25,684 bases of DNA from Vulcanimicrobiota bacterium (GCA_028287545.1 JAQBPL010000373.1:1-25684); one strand, 5' to 3'; numbered from the stretch's first letter, positions 5,210 through 13,380 are shown. The notes: generated by a model from the letters alone, not told the origin. Translations and numbers: made by a program.

Positions 5210-7579
5210 ATGCGCCGATTCGCCGCGGCGTGTGCCGCCCTGCTGCTCCTCGCCGCCGCCGTGCCCGCACGCGCCGCGCGCCCGCTGCCCGATTCCGGCA
5301 AATGGGACCGCACCTTCGCCCTCTACGCACGTGACGCGAACGTGCCGTGGAAGCGCGTCGCGGTGCGGCTCGACACGTACAGCGGCGCGCCGGTCGATTT
5401 CGCCGCCTATGAAGTCGATCCGGCCGACGTGCTCGTCGCAGGGTCGGCGCGTTCGCGCCCGATCGACACCGCCCATCGCACGGCCGTCGCCCGCTGGCGC
5501 TTCACGCCGCCTCCCGGGCTGCGCTACACGCCGAACGACGTCGAGGTTCCGTTGCAGAATCGCGAAGGCTTCTTCGTCATCGAGGCGCGGCGCGGCGACG
5601 CGGTGCAGCAGGCGTGGCTCGACCTCACGCGCATCGGGCTGCTCACCAAAGAATCGGCGGGCGGCATCGTCCTCTACGGCGCGGATCTCGGCAGCGGGAA
5701 AGCGCTCGCGGGGATGCGCGTGACGTTTCTCGTCGGCTCCGCATTCACGTACGCGAAGACCGACGCGCACGGCATCGTGCGGTGGTCCACCTCGCCGCGC
5801 CCGCGCTTCGCGCTGGCGGAGTGGGGCAATAGCAAGACGTTCGTGTCACTGCTGCCGCAGGCGCCCGTCCCGGCGACGGTCGTCGGCGTGCGCGCGGAGC
5901 GCGCCACCGTTCGGGCGGGCGAGCGGGTGCGCGTGGTCGGCTTCGCTCGGCGCCGCGTCGGTACCGCATACCGTCCCGCGACCGGCGACGCCAAAGTCGT
6001 GGTGTTGGCGCGCGGCCGTACGCTCGCGTCGACCTCCGTGCGGCTCGACGGCGCCGGTGCGTTCGGCGCCGACCTCAGCCTGCCGGCCGATGCGCCTGCC
6101 GGCGATGCCGCCATCCTCGCGAGCGTCGGCGCGGCCAGCGGCGGCGCGGCGCTGCACGTCGAGGGCGTCGGCGACGTCATCTTGTCGATCGCGGCGGCGT
6201 GCGGCGCCGCGTGCGCTCCCGCCGCGAACATCGCCGTCGGCGTCACGGCGAAGCGGGCCGACGGCTCGATCGTCCCCGGACGCGTCGTGCGGGTGCGGGT
6301 CGTGCGCTCGCCGCACGTTGCCGCGCCCGGTGCGGCGGAGGACGGTACGGCTTGGGGCACGGCGCAGGTCTCCGACGTGCAGGTTCCGACCGACCACAAC
6401 GGCCTCGCGCTGATCGCGATCCCCGCGCCGACCGACGGTTTGCCCTCGACGTACGGCATCGTCGCGACGAGCGGCGCGTCGACCGCATCGGCGCGCATCG
6501 TGACGCCGACCGCGCGCGTCGCGCTCGACGTGCACGCGGAGCGCAGCGATCTCGACATCGGCGAGCCGGCGGCGATCGACGTGCATGGGTTCGACGCGGC
6601 CGACGGCCGGCCGGCTGCCGGACTCACCGTGCGCCTGCGGCTGGTTCACGGTCCGACCGAACAGAGCGCGCAGGTCGCGCTCGACGGCGAAGGACACGGG
6701 CACGCGATCTTCCGCGACGTCGTGCCGGGCACCAGTTTGCTGTACGCGCAAGCCGACGCCGACGGCAAGCCGGCGATCGACGTCGACGCCGTGCGCGTCG
6801 CACCGCAGGCACTGGTCGGGGCGCGCTCGCGCCGCAGCGTCGAAGCGAAGATCACGATCGAGCGGGAACGCTATCGGGTCGGCGATCGCTTGAACGTGGA
6901 CGCGTCGCTCAGCGGCGCCGCCGGCGACGCGTTCGTCGACCTCGAAGCGGCGCGTTCCATCGGCGAGCAGTCCGTGCCCGCGAACGGCGGGCGGGTGACC
7001 GCTTCGTTCGTCCTGCCGGAGACCGTCGGGGACGCGGCGATCGGGGTCGCGTTCGTGCGCGACGGTGCGCTCGAGTACGCGACCCGCCGCGTGGTGGTCG
7101 ACGGTCCGGGACATGCGCGCGTGACGACCCTGGCGTCGGATCGCGGAACCTACGCGCCCGGCAGCGTCGCCCACATCACGATCGCCGACGGCAACGAGCG
7201 CGCGGGCGCCACGCTCGCCATCCGCGTCGGCGACGTGCGGGCGGCCGGAGGCGCATCGTTCGACGACGCGGCCGCGGTGCTGAGCGGCACCGGAACGACC
7301 ACGCAAAACCCCACCTCGACGGATCCGGCGTGGCACGCCTCGGTGACGCCGCGCCAGTCGACGGTCGTCGACCTCGCCGCCAACGAGCGCAGCGCACCGT
7401 CCGCCGAGACGCTCGGCGCACCCTCGGAACGATCGCTGGCGTGGCGGATCGACCGCACCGAGAGGGAAGGCTTCGACGTGACGCTCCCGCAGGCGCCCGG
7501 ACGCTACGTCATCTCCGTGCTCAAGGTGTCGGACGACGGCGACGTCGGTGCCGCGACGCTCGCGCTCGAGGTGCGATGA
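5210..7579 (+). CDS. Secreted alpha-2-macroglobulin-like MG-domain protein lacking the thioester half
   Basis: The 789-aa product begins with a signal peptide (residues 1-22, ending PARA). It is then built of repeated beta-sandwich units that resemble the macroglobulin (MG) domains of bacterial alpha-2-macroglobulins. An N-terminal MG1-type strand set with YEVDP is visible. 'TDxxG' turns recur (TDAHGIVRW, TDHNGLALI), and late MG units include YRVGDRLNV and GTYAPGSVAHI. A low-complexity Ser/Thr/Asp stretch (about 680-740) sits where a bait-like region would be. No CxEQ thioester motif or alpha-helical thioester domain follows, and the gene is about half the length of a full family member. The ATG at 5210 is chosen for the signal peptide. 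Its TGA overlaps the polA ATG. It could bind proteases or envelope partners, but it cannot trap them covalently. Confidence 0.6.
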   Translation: MRRFAAACAALLLLAAAVPARAARPLPDSGKWDRTFALYARDANVPWKRVAVRLDTYSGAPVDFAAYEVDPADVLVAGSARSRPIDTAHRTAVARWRFTPPPGLRYTPNDVEVPLQNREGFFVIEARRGDAVQQAWLDLTRIGLLTKESAGGIVLYGADLGSGKALAGMRVTFLVGSAFTYAKTDAHGIVRWSTSPRPRFALAEWGNSKTFVSLLPQAPVPATVVGVRAERATVRAGERVRVVGFARRRVGTAYRPATGDAKVVVLARGRTLASTSVRLDGAGAFGADLSLPADAPAGDAAILASVGAASGGAALHVEGVGDVILSIAAACGAACAPAANIAVGVTAKRADGSIVPGRVVRVRVVRSPHVAAPGAAEDGTAWGTAQVSDVQVPTDHNGLALIAIPAPTDGLPSTYGIVATSGASTASARIVTPTARVALDVHAERSDLDIGEPAAIDVHGFDAADGRPAAGLTVRLRLVHGPTEQSAQVALDGEGHGHAIFRDVVPGTSLLYAQADADGKPAIDVDAVRVAPQALVGARSRRSVEAKITIERERYRVGDRLNVDASLSGAAGDAFVDLEAARSIGEQSVPANGGRVTASFVLPETVGDAAIGVAFVRDGALEYATRRVVVDGPGHARVTTLASDRGTYAPGSVAHITIADGNERAGATLAIRVGDVRAAGGASFDDAAAVLSGTGTTTQNPTSTDPAWHASVTPRQSTVVDLAANERSAPSAETLGAPSERSLAWRIDRTEREGFDVTLPQAPGRYVISVLKVSDDGDVGAATLALEVR

Positions 7580-10236
7580 TGGCGACCCAGACGACGATGT
7601 CGATCGCACAAGAGTCCGGTTCCGCGCGGCTGATGCTGCTCGACACGTACGGTCTGGTGTACCGTGCGTTCTTCGCGCTCCCGGCGCTGACCACGACGCG
7701 CGGCGTTCCGATCAACGCGGCGTACGGGTTCACCATGATGGTCACCAAGATCATCAACGACGAGAAACCGACGCACGTGATCGCGGCGTTCGACAAGGGG
7801 CTGCCCGCGGCGCGCGTCGCGCTCTACGCCGGCTACAAGGCGCAGCGCACCGAAACGCCGGACGAGCTGCGCTCGCAGTTCGCGCTCGTGCGCAAGATCT
7901 TGGCGACCTACGGCATCCCGATCGTCGAGATCGACGGCGAGGAAGCGGACGACGTGATCGCGACGCTGGCGCGGCAGGCCGAAGCCGATCGTCAGAACGT
8001 GCTCGTCGTCACGGGCGACTTGGATCTGCTGCAGGTCGTCGACGATCGCACGACGGTGCTGACGACGCGGCGCGGGATCACCGACCTCGGGCGCTACGAC
8101 GCCGCCGCCGTGCGCGCGCGCTTCGACCTCGAACCCGTGCAATTGCCCGACTACCGCGGGCTCAAAGGCGACCCGTCCGACAACTTGCCCGGCATCCCGG
8201 GCGTCGGCGAAAAGACGGCGATCAAACTGATCAAGAACGCCGGCTCGCTCGACGCACTCCTCGCGAATCCGGCGCTGGCCGGTTCGGCGAAGCTCGAGGC
8301 GCTGGTTCGCGAGCACGGCGAGACGGCGCGCGTCTGCCGGGACGTCTCGCTGATCAAACGCGATCTGCCGCTCACCCTCGATTGGGAGGGCGCGCGCTAC
8401 GTGCAGCCGTCCAACGACGCGCTCTACACGCTGTACCGCGAGCTCGAATTCAAAGGACTGCTCTCGCGGCTCGAACCGCCGGCGGAGCCGCAGCCGGTCC
8501 CGAGCGAAGAAGTGCTCTCCGGCGAATACGAATCGTACACCGCGGTCACGGAACCGTCGGACTACGCGCGGATCGCCTCGCTGCTCGCCGACGCCGCTTC
8601 GCGGGAACGGGTCGCCGTCGCGCTGCAGGGCGACGCGGTCGCCGTCTCCGTCGCCGATGCGAGCGCGTTCGCGTTTCTGCGCTCGGCGCTCGACGTCGAG
8701 GCGGTCGGCGCGGCGTTCGCGCGGCTGTGGGAGACCGTACCGCACCTGATCGCCTACGACGCGAAGACGATGATCGGTGCGCTGAACCTGCCGGTTCGGA
8801 TGCTGGCCGACGATCCGATGCTCGCCGCGCACCTGCTCAACCCGTCGCGCACGTTCGCCGACGTCGGTCAGGCCGCGAGCCAGTACCTGGAACGCGTGCT
8901 TCCCGACGAGCCGGCCGCCGCGGCCGACGCCGCCGGACTGCTGGCGCGCACGACCCGCGCCGAACTCGAGCGGCGCGGCCAGCTCTCGCTGTACGCGGAC
9001 GTCGAGCTCCCGCTGGCGTCGGTGCTCGCAGGGCTGGAGCGGGCCGGCATCGCCGTCGACGGCGCGACGCTGCGCGATCTCGCGGTGCAGGTCGACGCGG
9101 ACGTCGCGCGGCTGCAGGCCGAGATCTACGCGCTCGCCGGCGAAGAGTTCAACCTCGGCAGCCCGCAGCAGCTCGGCCGCATCCTCTTCGACCGCTTGAA
9201 CCTTCCCGCCGGCCGCAAGAACAAGACCGGCTACGCGACCGACGACGCCGAGCTGCAGCGTCTGCGCGGCTTTCCGATCGCGCAGAAGATTCAAGAATAC
9301 CGCGAGGTCTCGAAGCTGAAGAACACCTACATCGACGTGTTCCCGACGCTCGTCGACGAACGCGGCCGGCTGCACACCGTCTTCCGCCAGACCGCGACCG
9401 CGACCGGCCGGCTGTCGTCGATCAACCCGAACCTGCAGAACATTCCGGTCCGCAGCGAGCTCGGACGTCAGATCCGCAAGGCGTTTGTCGCGCCATCCTC
9501 CGACCGCGTCCTGCTCGCGGCGGACTACTCGCAGATCGAATTGCGGCTGATGGCGCACTTGAGCGGCGACGCCGCGATGCGCGCCGCGTTCCACGAAGGC
9601 CAGGACATCCACGACTTCACCGCCCGGCAGATCTTCGACGTCGGCCCCTTTGCGGAAGTCGATCCGAACCAGCGCCGCATGGCGAAGTCGGTGAACTTCG
9701 GCTTGCTGTACGGCATGTCGGACTTCGGCTTGGCGACCCGGCTCGAAATCGATCGCGGCACGGCCAAAGCCATGATGCAGGCGTATTTCGACCGCTTCCC
9801 CGGCGTGCGCGGCTTCATCGACCGCTCGCTCGAAGAGGCGCGCGAGCGCGGCTACGTCGAGACGATCCTCGGCCGGCGCCGCTACATGCCCGACCTGCGC
9901 GCGAAGAACTACATGCTGCGCGCCGCCGCCGAACGCGAGGCGACCAACGCGCCGCTGCAAGGCTCGGCCGCCGACCTCATGAAGCTCGCGATGGTCCGTC
10001 TGGAACGCCGGCTCGCGGCCGAACTCCTCGACGCGATCATGCTGCTGCAGATCCACGACGAGCTGATCCTCGAAGTCGGACGAGCCGACCTGGACGCCGT
10101 CGCCCGCATCGTCAAGCACGAGATGGAACACGCGCTCGAACTGAGCGTGCCGATCGAAGCGACGCTCAAAACCGGAGCGAACTGGTACGACGTCGCCTCA
10201 TTCGACCTCGACGACGTCGGAGCGGCAGCCGAGTGA
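7576..10236 (+). CDS. polA: DNA polymerase I
   Basis: The 886-aa product is a complete family A polymerase. Residues 18-300 form the 5'-3' (flap) nuclease with D23 in LLDTYGLVYR and the GVGEKTAIKL helix-hairpin-helix. Residues about 315-500 occupy the 3'-5' exonuclease position, but the DxE motif is replaced (VAVALQGD) and the second motif reads AYDAKT, so proofreading looks inactive. The polymerase domain has motif A with D650 (DYSQIELRLMAHLSGD), motif B with R701 and K704 (RRMAKSVNFGLLYG), and motif C with H827, D828 and E829. The start overlaps the preceding TGA (ATGATGG; two in-frame ATGs). Coupling to a secreted-protein gene is unusual; a separate internal promoter is possible but was not identified. 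Confidence 0.97.
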   Translation: MMATQTTMSIAQESGSARLMLLDTYGLVYRAFFALPALTTTRGVPINAAYGFTMMVTKIINDEKPTHVIAAFDKGLPAARVALYAGYKAQRTETPDELRSQFALVRKILATYGIPIVEIDGEEADDVIATLARQAEADRQNVLVVTGDLDLLQVVDDRTTVLTTRRGITDLGRYDAAAVRARFDLEPVQLPDYRGLKGDPSDNLPGIPGVGEKTAIKLIKNAGSLDALLANPALAGSAKLEALVREHGETARVCRDVSLIKRDLPLTLDWEGARYVQPSNDALYTLYRELEFKGLLSRLEPPAEPQPVPSEEVLSGEYESYTAVTEPSDYARIASLLADAASRERVAVALQGDAVAVSVADASAFAFLRSALDVEAVGAAFARLWETVPHLIAYDAKTMIGALNLPVRMLADDPMLAAHLLNPSRTFADVGQAASQYLERVLPDEPAAAADAAGLLARTTRAELERRGQLSLYADVELPLASVLAGLERAGIAVDGATLRDLAVQVDADVARLQAEIYALAGEEFNLGSPQQLGRILFDRLNLPAGRKNKTGYATDDAELQRLRGFPIAQKIQEYREVSKLKNTYIDVFPTLVDERGRLHTVFRQTATATGRLSSINPNLQNIPVRSELGRQIRKAFVAPSSDRVLLAADYSQIELRLMAHLSGDAAMRAAFHEGQDIHDFTARQIFDVGPFAEVDPNQRRMAKSVNFGLLYGMSDFGLATRLEIDRGTAKAMMQAYFDRFPGVRGFIDRSLEEARERGYVETILGRRRYMPDLRAKNYMLRAAAEREATNAPLQGSAADLMKLAMVRLERRLAAELLDAIMLLQIHDELILEVGRADLDAVARIVKHEMEHALELSVPIEATLKTGANWYDVASFDLDDVGAAAE

Positions 10237-10245
10237 TTCGAGCGT

Positions 10246-10293
10246 AGGCTGCCGGACGAACTCTAGCAGCAGCCTGCTAGGCAGGGTCCTGCC
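10246..10293. terminator. Overlapping hairpins between convergent polA and 110-aa gene
   Basis: Three stems crowd this 40-bp convergent gap and its edge: AGGCTGC/GCAGCCT (10246-10252 with 10269-10275), CTAGCAG/CTGCTAG (10263-10269 with 10274-10280, 4-nt loop) and GGCAGG/CCTGCC (10280-10285 with 10288-10293). The first two are mutually exclusive. The TAG stop of the minus-strand gene lies in the second stem. No U-tract follows on either strand, so a bidirectional or Rho-assisted terminator is the best guess. Confidence 0.4.
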
Positions 10294-10609
10294 GGGATGC
10301 TTCGCCGCCGACGCGGCGCAGGAGCGAGCCGATGACGTGCGATGCTTGAGCGGCGTAGGTTATGTCGACCGCGAGCTGCATCAGGTCGGTCTCCGTGAAG
10401 TGTTCGCAGCAGACGCTGCTCGCGAGCGCGGCGGCTTGGTACACGGCGTCGTCGCGATACGCGGTCAACCGCGCGCTTGCGAAGTCGCGCAACGGCATCG
10501 ATTCGGAATCGAGGGCGACCTCGACCAGTATCCCCAAGGACGCAGGCAGGTGGCGGCGTTCAAAATCCGAGAGCGACGCCGACGCCCGCACGCCTCTGAG
10601 GTCACTCAC
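10277..10609 (-). CDS. Unrecognised 110-aa all-helical protein
   Basis: I do not recognise this protein. The composition predicts a compact helical bundle with one conspicuous motif, ASSVCCEHFTETD, around residues 64-75. A vicinal Cys pair (67-68) is followed closely by His70. The GTG at 10609 has AAGG 8 nt upstream, and a TATAAT-like -10 on the same strand lies at 10643-10648. Longer readings of this frame run through the divergent operon and are not credible. It is divergent from the persulfide dioxygenase operon and could take part in it, for instance as a thiol-based sensor, but no DNA-binding motif is evident. It converges on polA. The clean start signals and amphipathic helices suggest that it is real. 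Confidence 0.6.
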   Translation of the reverse strand: MSDLRGVRASASLSDFERRHLPASLGILVEVALDSESMPLRDFASARLTAYRDDAVYQAAALASSVCCEHFTETDLMQLAVDITYAAQASHVIGSLLRRVGGEASRQDPA

Positions 10610-10642
10610 GCGTTGACCTTCGTTCGGTGGTGCTTGCGTTTC

Positions 10643-10648
10643 ATTATA
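10643..10648 (-). promoter_or_regulatory. -10 element upstream of the 110-aa gene
   Basis: On the minus strand this reads TATAAT, a perfect sigma-70 -10 hexamer, 33 bp before the GTG at 10609. It would give a leader of about 27 nt containing the AAGG ribosome site. No good -35 is found 16-18 bp upstream, so recognition may need an activator. Confidence 0.4.
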
Positions 10649-10688
10649 CCGAGGATACGAAGCCGCGGCGCTTCGCGTCTGTGCAGAA

Positions 10689-10704
10689 CGACACACCTGT
10701 GTCG
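10689..10704. promoter_or_regulatory. Perfect 16-bp palindrome in sulfur-operon divergent region, candidate operator
   Basis: CGACACACCTGTGTCG has 7-bp perfect arms around a CC centre. It lies in the 234-bp gap between the divergent 110-aa gene and the persulfide dioxygenase operon, about 40 bp upstream of the minus-strand -10 and about 75 bp upstream of the plus-strand -35. A persulfide- or sulfide-responsive regulator is a natural guess. No regulator gene for it is seen nearby. Confidence 0.45.
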
Positions 10705-10780
10705 CGAACGGCGTTTCGAGCGGCCGGACGGCAGGATGGCGCGCCGGCGGGCGACGGAGCCCCGCTCGCCCGGCGGTACC

Positions 10781-10809
10781 TTGCGGCGCCGTGCACGAGC
10801 GCTTATCAT
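10781..10809 (+). promoter_or_regulatory. Candidate sigma-70 promoter of the persulfide dioxygenase operon
   Basis: TTGCGG (10781-10786) and TATCAT (10804-10809) are separated by 17 bp. The -10 matches the consensus at 5 of 6 positions, the -35 at 3 of 6. Transcription would start near 10816, giving a leader of about 28 nt that holds the GGAGG ribosome site at 10831-10835. Confidence 0.45.
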
Positions 10810-10843
10810 GAGGCTCCGCCGGGTGGTGCCGGAGGCTGAACGG

Positions 10844-12238
10844 ATGGAGTTCCAGCAGTTCTTCCTTTCTTGTCTCGCGCACGCGTCGTACCTGATCGGC
10901 TCCGAAGGTGTCGCAGCGGTCGTCGATCCGCAACGGGACATCGGCATCTATCTCGACGAGGCAGAGCGGCGTGGTTTGCGCATCGCCTACGTCATCGAGA
11001 CCCACCTGCACGCGGATTTTGTCTCGGGCCACCGGGAGCTCGCGGCGATCACGGGCGCGTCCATCTACGTCGGCGCGGCGGCCGGGGCTCGGTTTCCGCA
11101 CGTCGGCGTCAAGGACGGCGACACGCTGAGCCTTGGGACCGTTCACCTTACGTTCTTGGCGACGCCGGGGCACACGCTCGAAAGCATCTGCGTGCTGGTG
11201 ACCGATCTCACGCGCTCCGACGAACCACTCGCGGTGTTGACGGGTGACACGCTCTTCATCGGTGACGTGGGGCGCCCGGATCTTTCCGGCGATCGGTCGC
11301 CGCACGAGCTCGCGGGGATGCTCTACGACAGCCTGCACGCGAAGCTGCTGACGCTGCCGGACGCCGTGGCTGTCTATCCGGCGCACGGGGCGGGTTCGCT
11401 CTGCGGCCGGCAGATGCGGCCGGAACGCAGCTCGACGATCGGCGAGGAGCGGCGCTCGAACTACGCTCTGCGCGTTGGGGGCCGCGACGCGTTCGTGCGG
11501 CTGCTCACGGCCGAGCTGCCGGAACGGCCGAGCTACTTCGCGCGCGACGTCGAGATCAATCGCGCCGGGGCCGCGCCGCTGGGCGAACTGCTTCCGCCGG
11601 CGGCGCTGCGCCCCGGCGATTTGCTGACCCGGCAAGAGGGCGGCGCGCTCGTACTGGACACGCGAACCGAGGCGGACTTCGGTGCCGCGCACGTGCCCGG
11701 CGCGGTCAACATCGGTTTGTCGGGCAGTTACGCGTCGTGGGCGGGGATCGTGATCGGGCTCGACCGCGACGTCGTGCTGGTCGCGGACGACCACGAGCGG
11801 CAGCGTGAATCGCAGTTGCGGCTCGCCCGCGTCGGCATCGATCGTGTCGTGGGCGCGCTGGCCGACGGGATGGCGGCGTGGACGCGCGAGGAACTGCCGG
11901 TCGAGCACGTGCCGCAGATCACGGTGGAGCGGCTCGCCGCGCTCGTCGTCGGCGACGACGTGCAGACCGTGGACGTGCGGCGCTCGCTCGAGTGGGAGCA
12001 AGGGCACGTCGCGCGCGCCGTGCACAAACCGCTCAACACGCTCGCCGCCGCGTTGCGCGATCTCGATCCCGCGCGGCCGACGGCCGCCTACTGCAAGGGC
12101 GGCTACCGCAGTTCGATCGCGACGAGCCTGCTGCAGCGCGCCGGGTTCTCCGACGTGATGAACGTCGCCGGCGGGTTCGACGCGTGGCTCGCCTGCGAGC
12201 TTCCGTACGTCGTTGAGAAGGAACGCAGCCATGTCTGA
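10844..12238 (+). CDS. Persulfide dioxygenase-rhodanese fusion (MBL fold plus two rhodanese domains)
   Basis: The 464-aa product has a metallo-beta-lactamase domain (about 1-240) of the ETHE1 persulfide dioxygenase type. Residues include H54, H56 and D58 in THLHADF, H110 in GHTLES, D135 in LTGDTLFIGDVGRPDL and H181. Two rhodanese domains follow. The first (about 255-350) has Asp/His where the catalytic Cys loop should be and looks inactive. The second (about 360-455) has C417 in AYCKGGYRSS and should be active. The same MBL-rhodanese-rhodanese order is known from CstB-like enzymes, which oxidise persulfide sulfur to sulfite and transfer sulfane sulfur. GGAGG at 10831-10835 fixes the ATG. The end overlaps the sulfurtransferase gene by 8 nt. 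Whether it makes sulfite or thiosulfate cannot be read from the sequence. Confidence 0.88.
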   Translation: MEFQQFFLSCLAHASYLIGSEGVAAVVDPQRDIGIYLDEAERRGLRIAYVIETHLHADFVSGHRELAAITGASIYVGAAAGARFPHVGVKDGDTLSLGTVHLTFLATPGHTLESICVLVTDLTRSDEPLAVLTGDTLFIGDVGRPDLSGDRSPHELAGMLYDSLHAKLLTLPDAVAVYPAHGAGSLCGRQMRPERSSTIGEERRSNYALRVGGRDAFVRLLTAELPERPSYFARDVEINRAGAAPLGELLPPAALRPGDLLTRQEGGALVLDTRTEADFGAAHVPGAVNIGLSGSYASWAGIVIGLDRDVVLVADDHERQRESQLRLARVGIDRVVGALADGMAAWTREELPVEHVPQITVERLAALVVGDDVQTVDVRRSLEWEQGHVARAVHKPLNTLAAALRDLDPARPTAAYCKGGYRSSIATSLLQRAGFSDVMNVAGGFDAWLACELPYVVEKERSHV

Positions 12239-13103
12239 GTACGCACATCCCGAAACGCTGGTGAGCACGGCCTGGGTCGCGAAGGCCCTCGACGAGCCGA
12301 ACGTGCGCATCGCCGAAGTCGACGTCGATACCGCCGCGTACGACGAAGGACACATACCGAACGCCATCGCCTGGAATTGGCGGACGCAGCTCTGCGATAC
12401 CGTTCGCCGCAACATCCTCTCCAAAGCGGAGTTCGAGGCGTTGATGCAGCGCTCGGGGATCACGCCGAAGACCACCGTCGTCCTCTACGGCGACAACAAC
12501 AACTGGTTCGCGGCGTGGGCGTTCTGGCAGATGAAGATCTACGGTCACCGGGACGTCCGGCTGATGAACGGCGGACGCAAGAAATGGATCGCCGAGGGCC
12601 GCGAGCTGACGAACGACGTGCCGGCCGTCAAATCGTCCGAGTATGGCGCGTTGCCCGCCGACGCCTCGCTGCGCGCTTTCCTGGAAGACGTCCGCGAAGC
12701 GCTGGACGAGCACGCCGCCGAGCTGGTGGACGTGCGCAGCCCGCAGGAATACAGCGGCGAGATTCTCGCGCCGCCGGGGTTACCCGAAACCTGTCAGCGC
12801 GGCGGGCACATCCCGGGCGCGCAGAGCATTCCGTGGGGTCTGGCATGCAACGACGACGGAACGTTCAGGTCGATCGACGAGCTCCGGACGCTGTACGGCT
12901 CGCGGGGGATCGACGGCTCGACGCCGGTCATCGCGTATTGCCGCATCGGCGAGCGCTCGAGCCACACGTGGTTCGTCCTCAAGGAACTGCTCGGTTACGA
13001 TCGCGTCACCAACTACGACGGCTCGTGGACCGAATGGGGAAACCTCGTCGCGGCGCCGGTCGAAAGGGGCGTGCCGGCGGCCGCGAGCGCGGGCGCACCG
13101 TGA
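12231..13103 (+). CDS. Thiosulfate/3-mercaptopyruvate sulfurtransferase (two-domain rhodanese)
   Basis: The 290-aa product has the classical tandem rhodanese layout. The N-terminal domain (about 8-130) lacks a catalytic Cys (LYGDNNNWFAAW) and serves structurally. The C-terminal domain (about 145-280) has C237 in the loop CRIGERSSHTWF followed by NYDGSWTEWGN, as in actinobacterial CysA2-like thiosulfate sulfurtransferases. The CRIGERS loop favours thiosulfate over mercaptopyruvate, whose enzymes usually carry CGSGVTA. AAGGA sits 8 nt before the ATG at 12231, which lies inside the end of the persulfide dioxygenase gene. The two enzymes probably act together: one handles persulfide sulfur, the other moves sulfane sulfur to sulfite, cyanide or a thiol. 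The protein is cytoplasmic. Confidence 0.9.
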   Translation: MSEYAHPETLVSTAWVAKALDEPNVRIAEVDVDTAAYDEGHIPNAIAWNWRTQLCDTVRRNILSKAEFEALMQRSGITPKTTVVLYGDNNNWFAAWAFWQMKIYGHRDVRLMNGGRKKWIAEGRELTNDVPAVKSSEYGALPADASLRAFLEDVREALDEHAAELVDVRSPQEYSGEILAPPGLPETCQRGGHIPGAQSIPWGLACNDDGTFRSIDELRTLYGSRGIDGSTPVIAYCRIGERSSHTWFVLKELLGYDRVTNYDGSWTEWGNLVAAPVERGVPAAASAGAP

Positions 13104-13324
13104 AGCCGGAAGACTACGTCGAGCACGTCGTCGAGATCGACGGCTGGCCGGTGAACCTCACGTCCTATCGCTTCGGCGAGATGTTCCACTGCAAAGCCGA
13201 CAACGTCTCGCCGGGAGCGTGGCTCGCGCGGGAGTCGGGCGCGACTCGAGAGGCGGCCGAGCAGAAGGCTCTCGACCGCGCCCGCCAACTGCTCTCGCGC
13301 ACGCAGCGGCACCCGATCTCGTAG
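13100..13324 (+). CDS. Conserved-looking 74-aa protein coupled to the sulfurtransferase
   Basis: The GTG start overlaps the sulfurtransferase stop (GTGA), making this the third gene of the sulfur operon. The 74-aa product runs as a short beta-rich half (EHVVEIDGWPVNLTSYRFGE) with a single Cys in FHCKADNVSPGA, then a helix containing TREAAEQKALDRARQLL. The beta-beta-beta-helix order and the TREAAEQKAL helix look like a small folded domain that I recall as a hypothetical protein in other bacteria. I cannot name its function. The lone Cys31 could accept sulfane sulfur, but nothing in the sequence proves it. The gene ends 62 bp before the ArsR start. Confidence 0.65.
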   Translation: MKPEDYVEHVVEIDGWPVNLTSYRFGEMFHCKADNVSPGAWLARESGATREAAEQKALDRARQLLSRTQRHPIS

Positions 13325-13351
13325 CAGCCCCGAAGTCGGGCGCGGTTCCCC

Positions 13352-13380
13352 TTGACTCGTAAATCGCCAACTAGTAATAT
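13352..13380 (+). promoter_or_regulatory. Strong sigma-70 promoter of arsR-like gene
   Basis: TTGACT (13352-13357), a 17-bp spacer and TATAAT-like TAATAT (13375-13380) form a near-consensus promoter. Start of transcription is expected 6-8 bp after the -10, at 13386-13388, which is the ATG itself (13387). The transcript would have no leader. Confidence 0.75.

Noticed and set aside
7504..10247. Very long frames on both strands over polA (875 and 899 codons)
   Set aside because: They mirror the polA codon pattern, are Arg-rich and show no motifs; polA accounts for the region.
10610..12475. Upstream extension of the 110-aa minus frame to 732 codons
   Set aside because: It runs antisense through the persulfide dioxygenase gene; only the last 110 codons have their own start signals and non-shadow composition.
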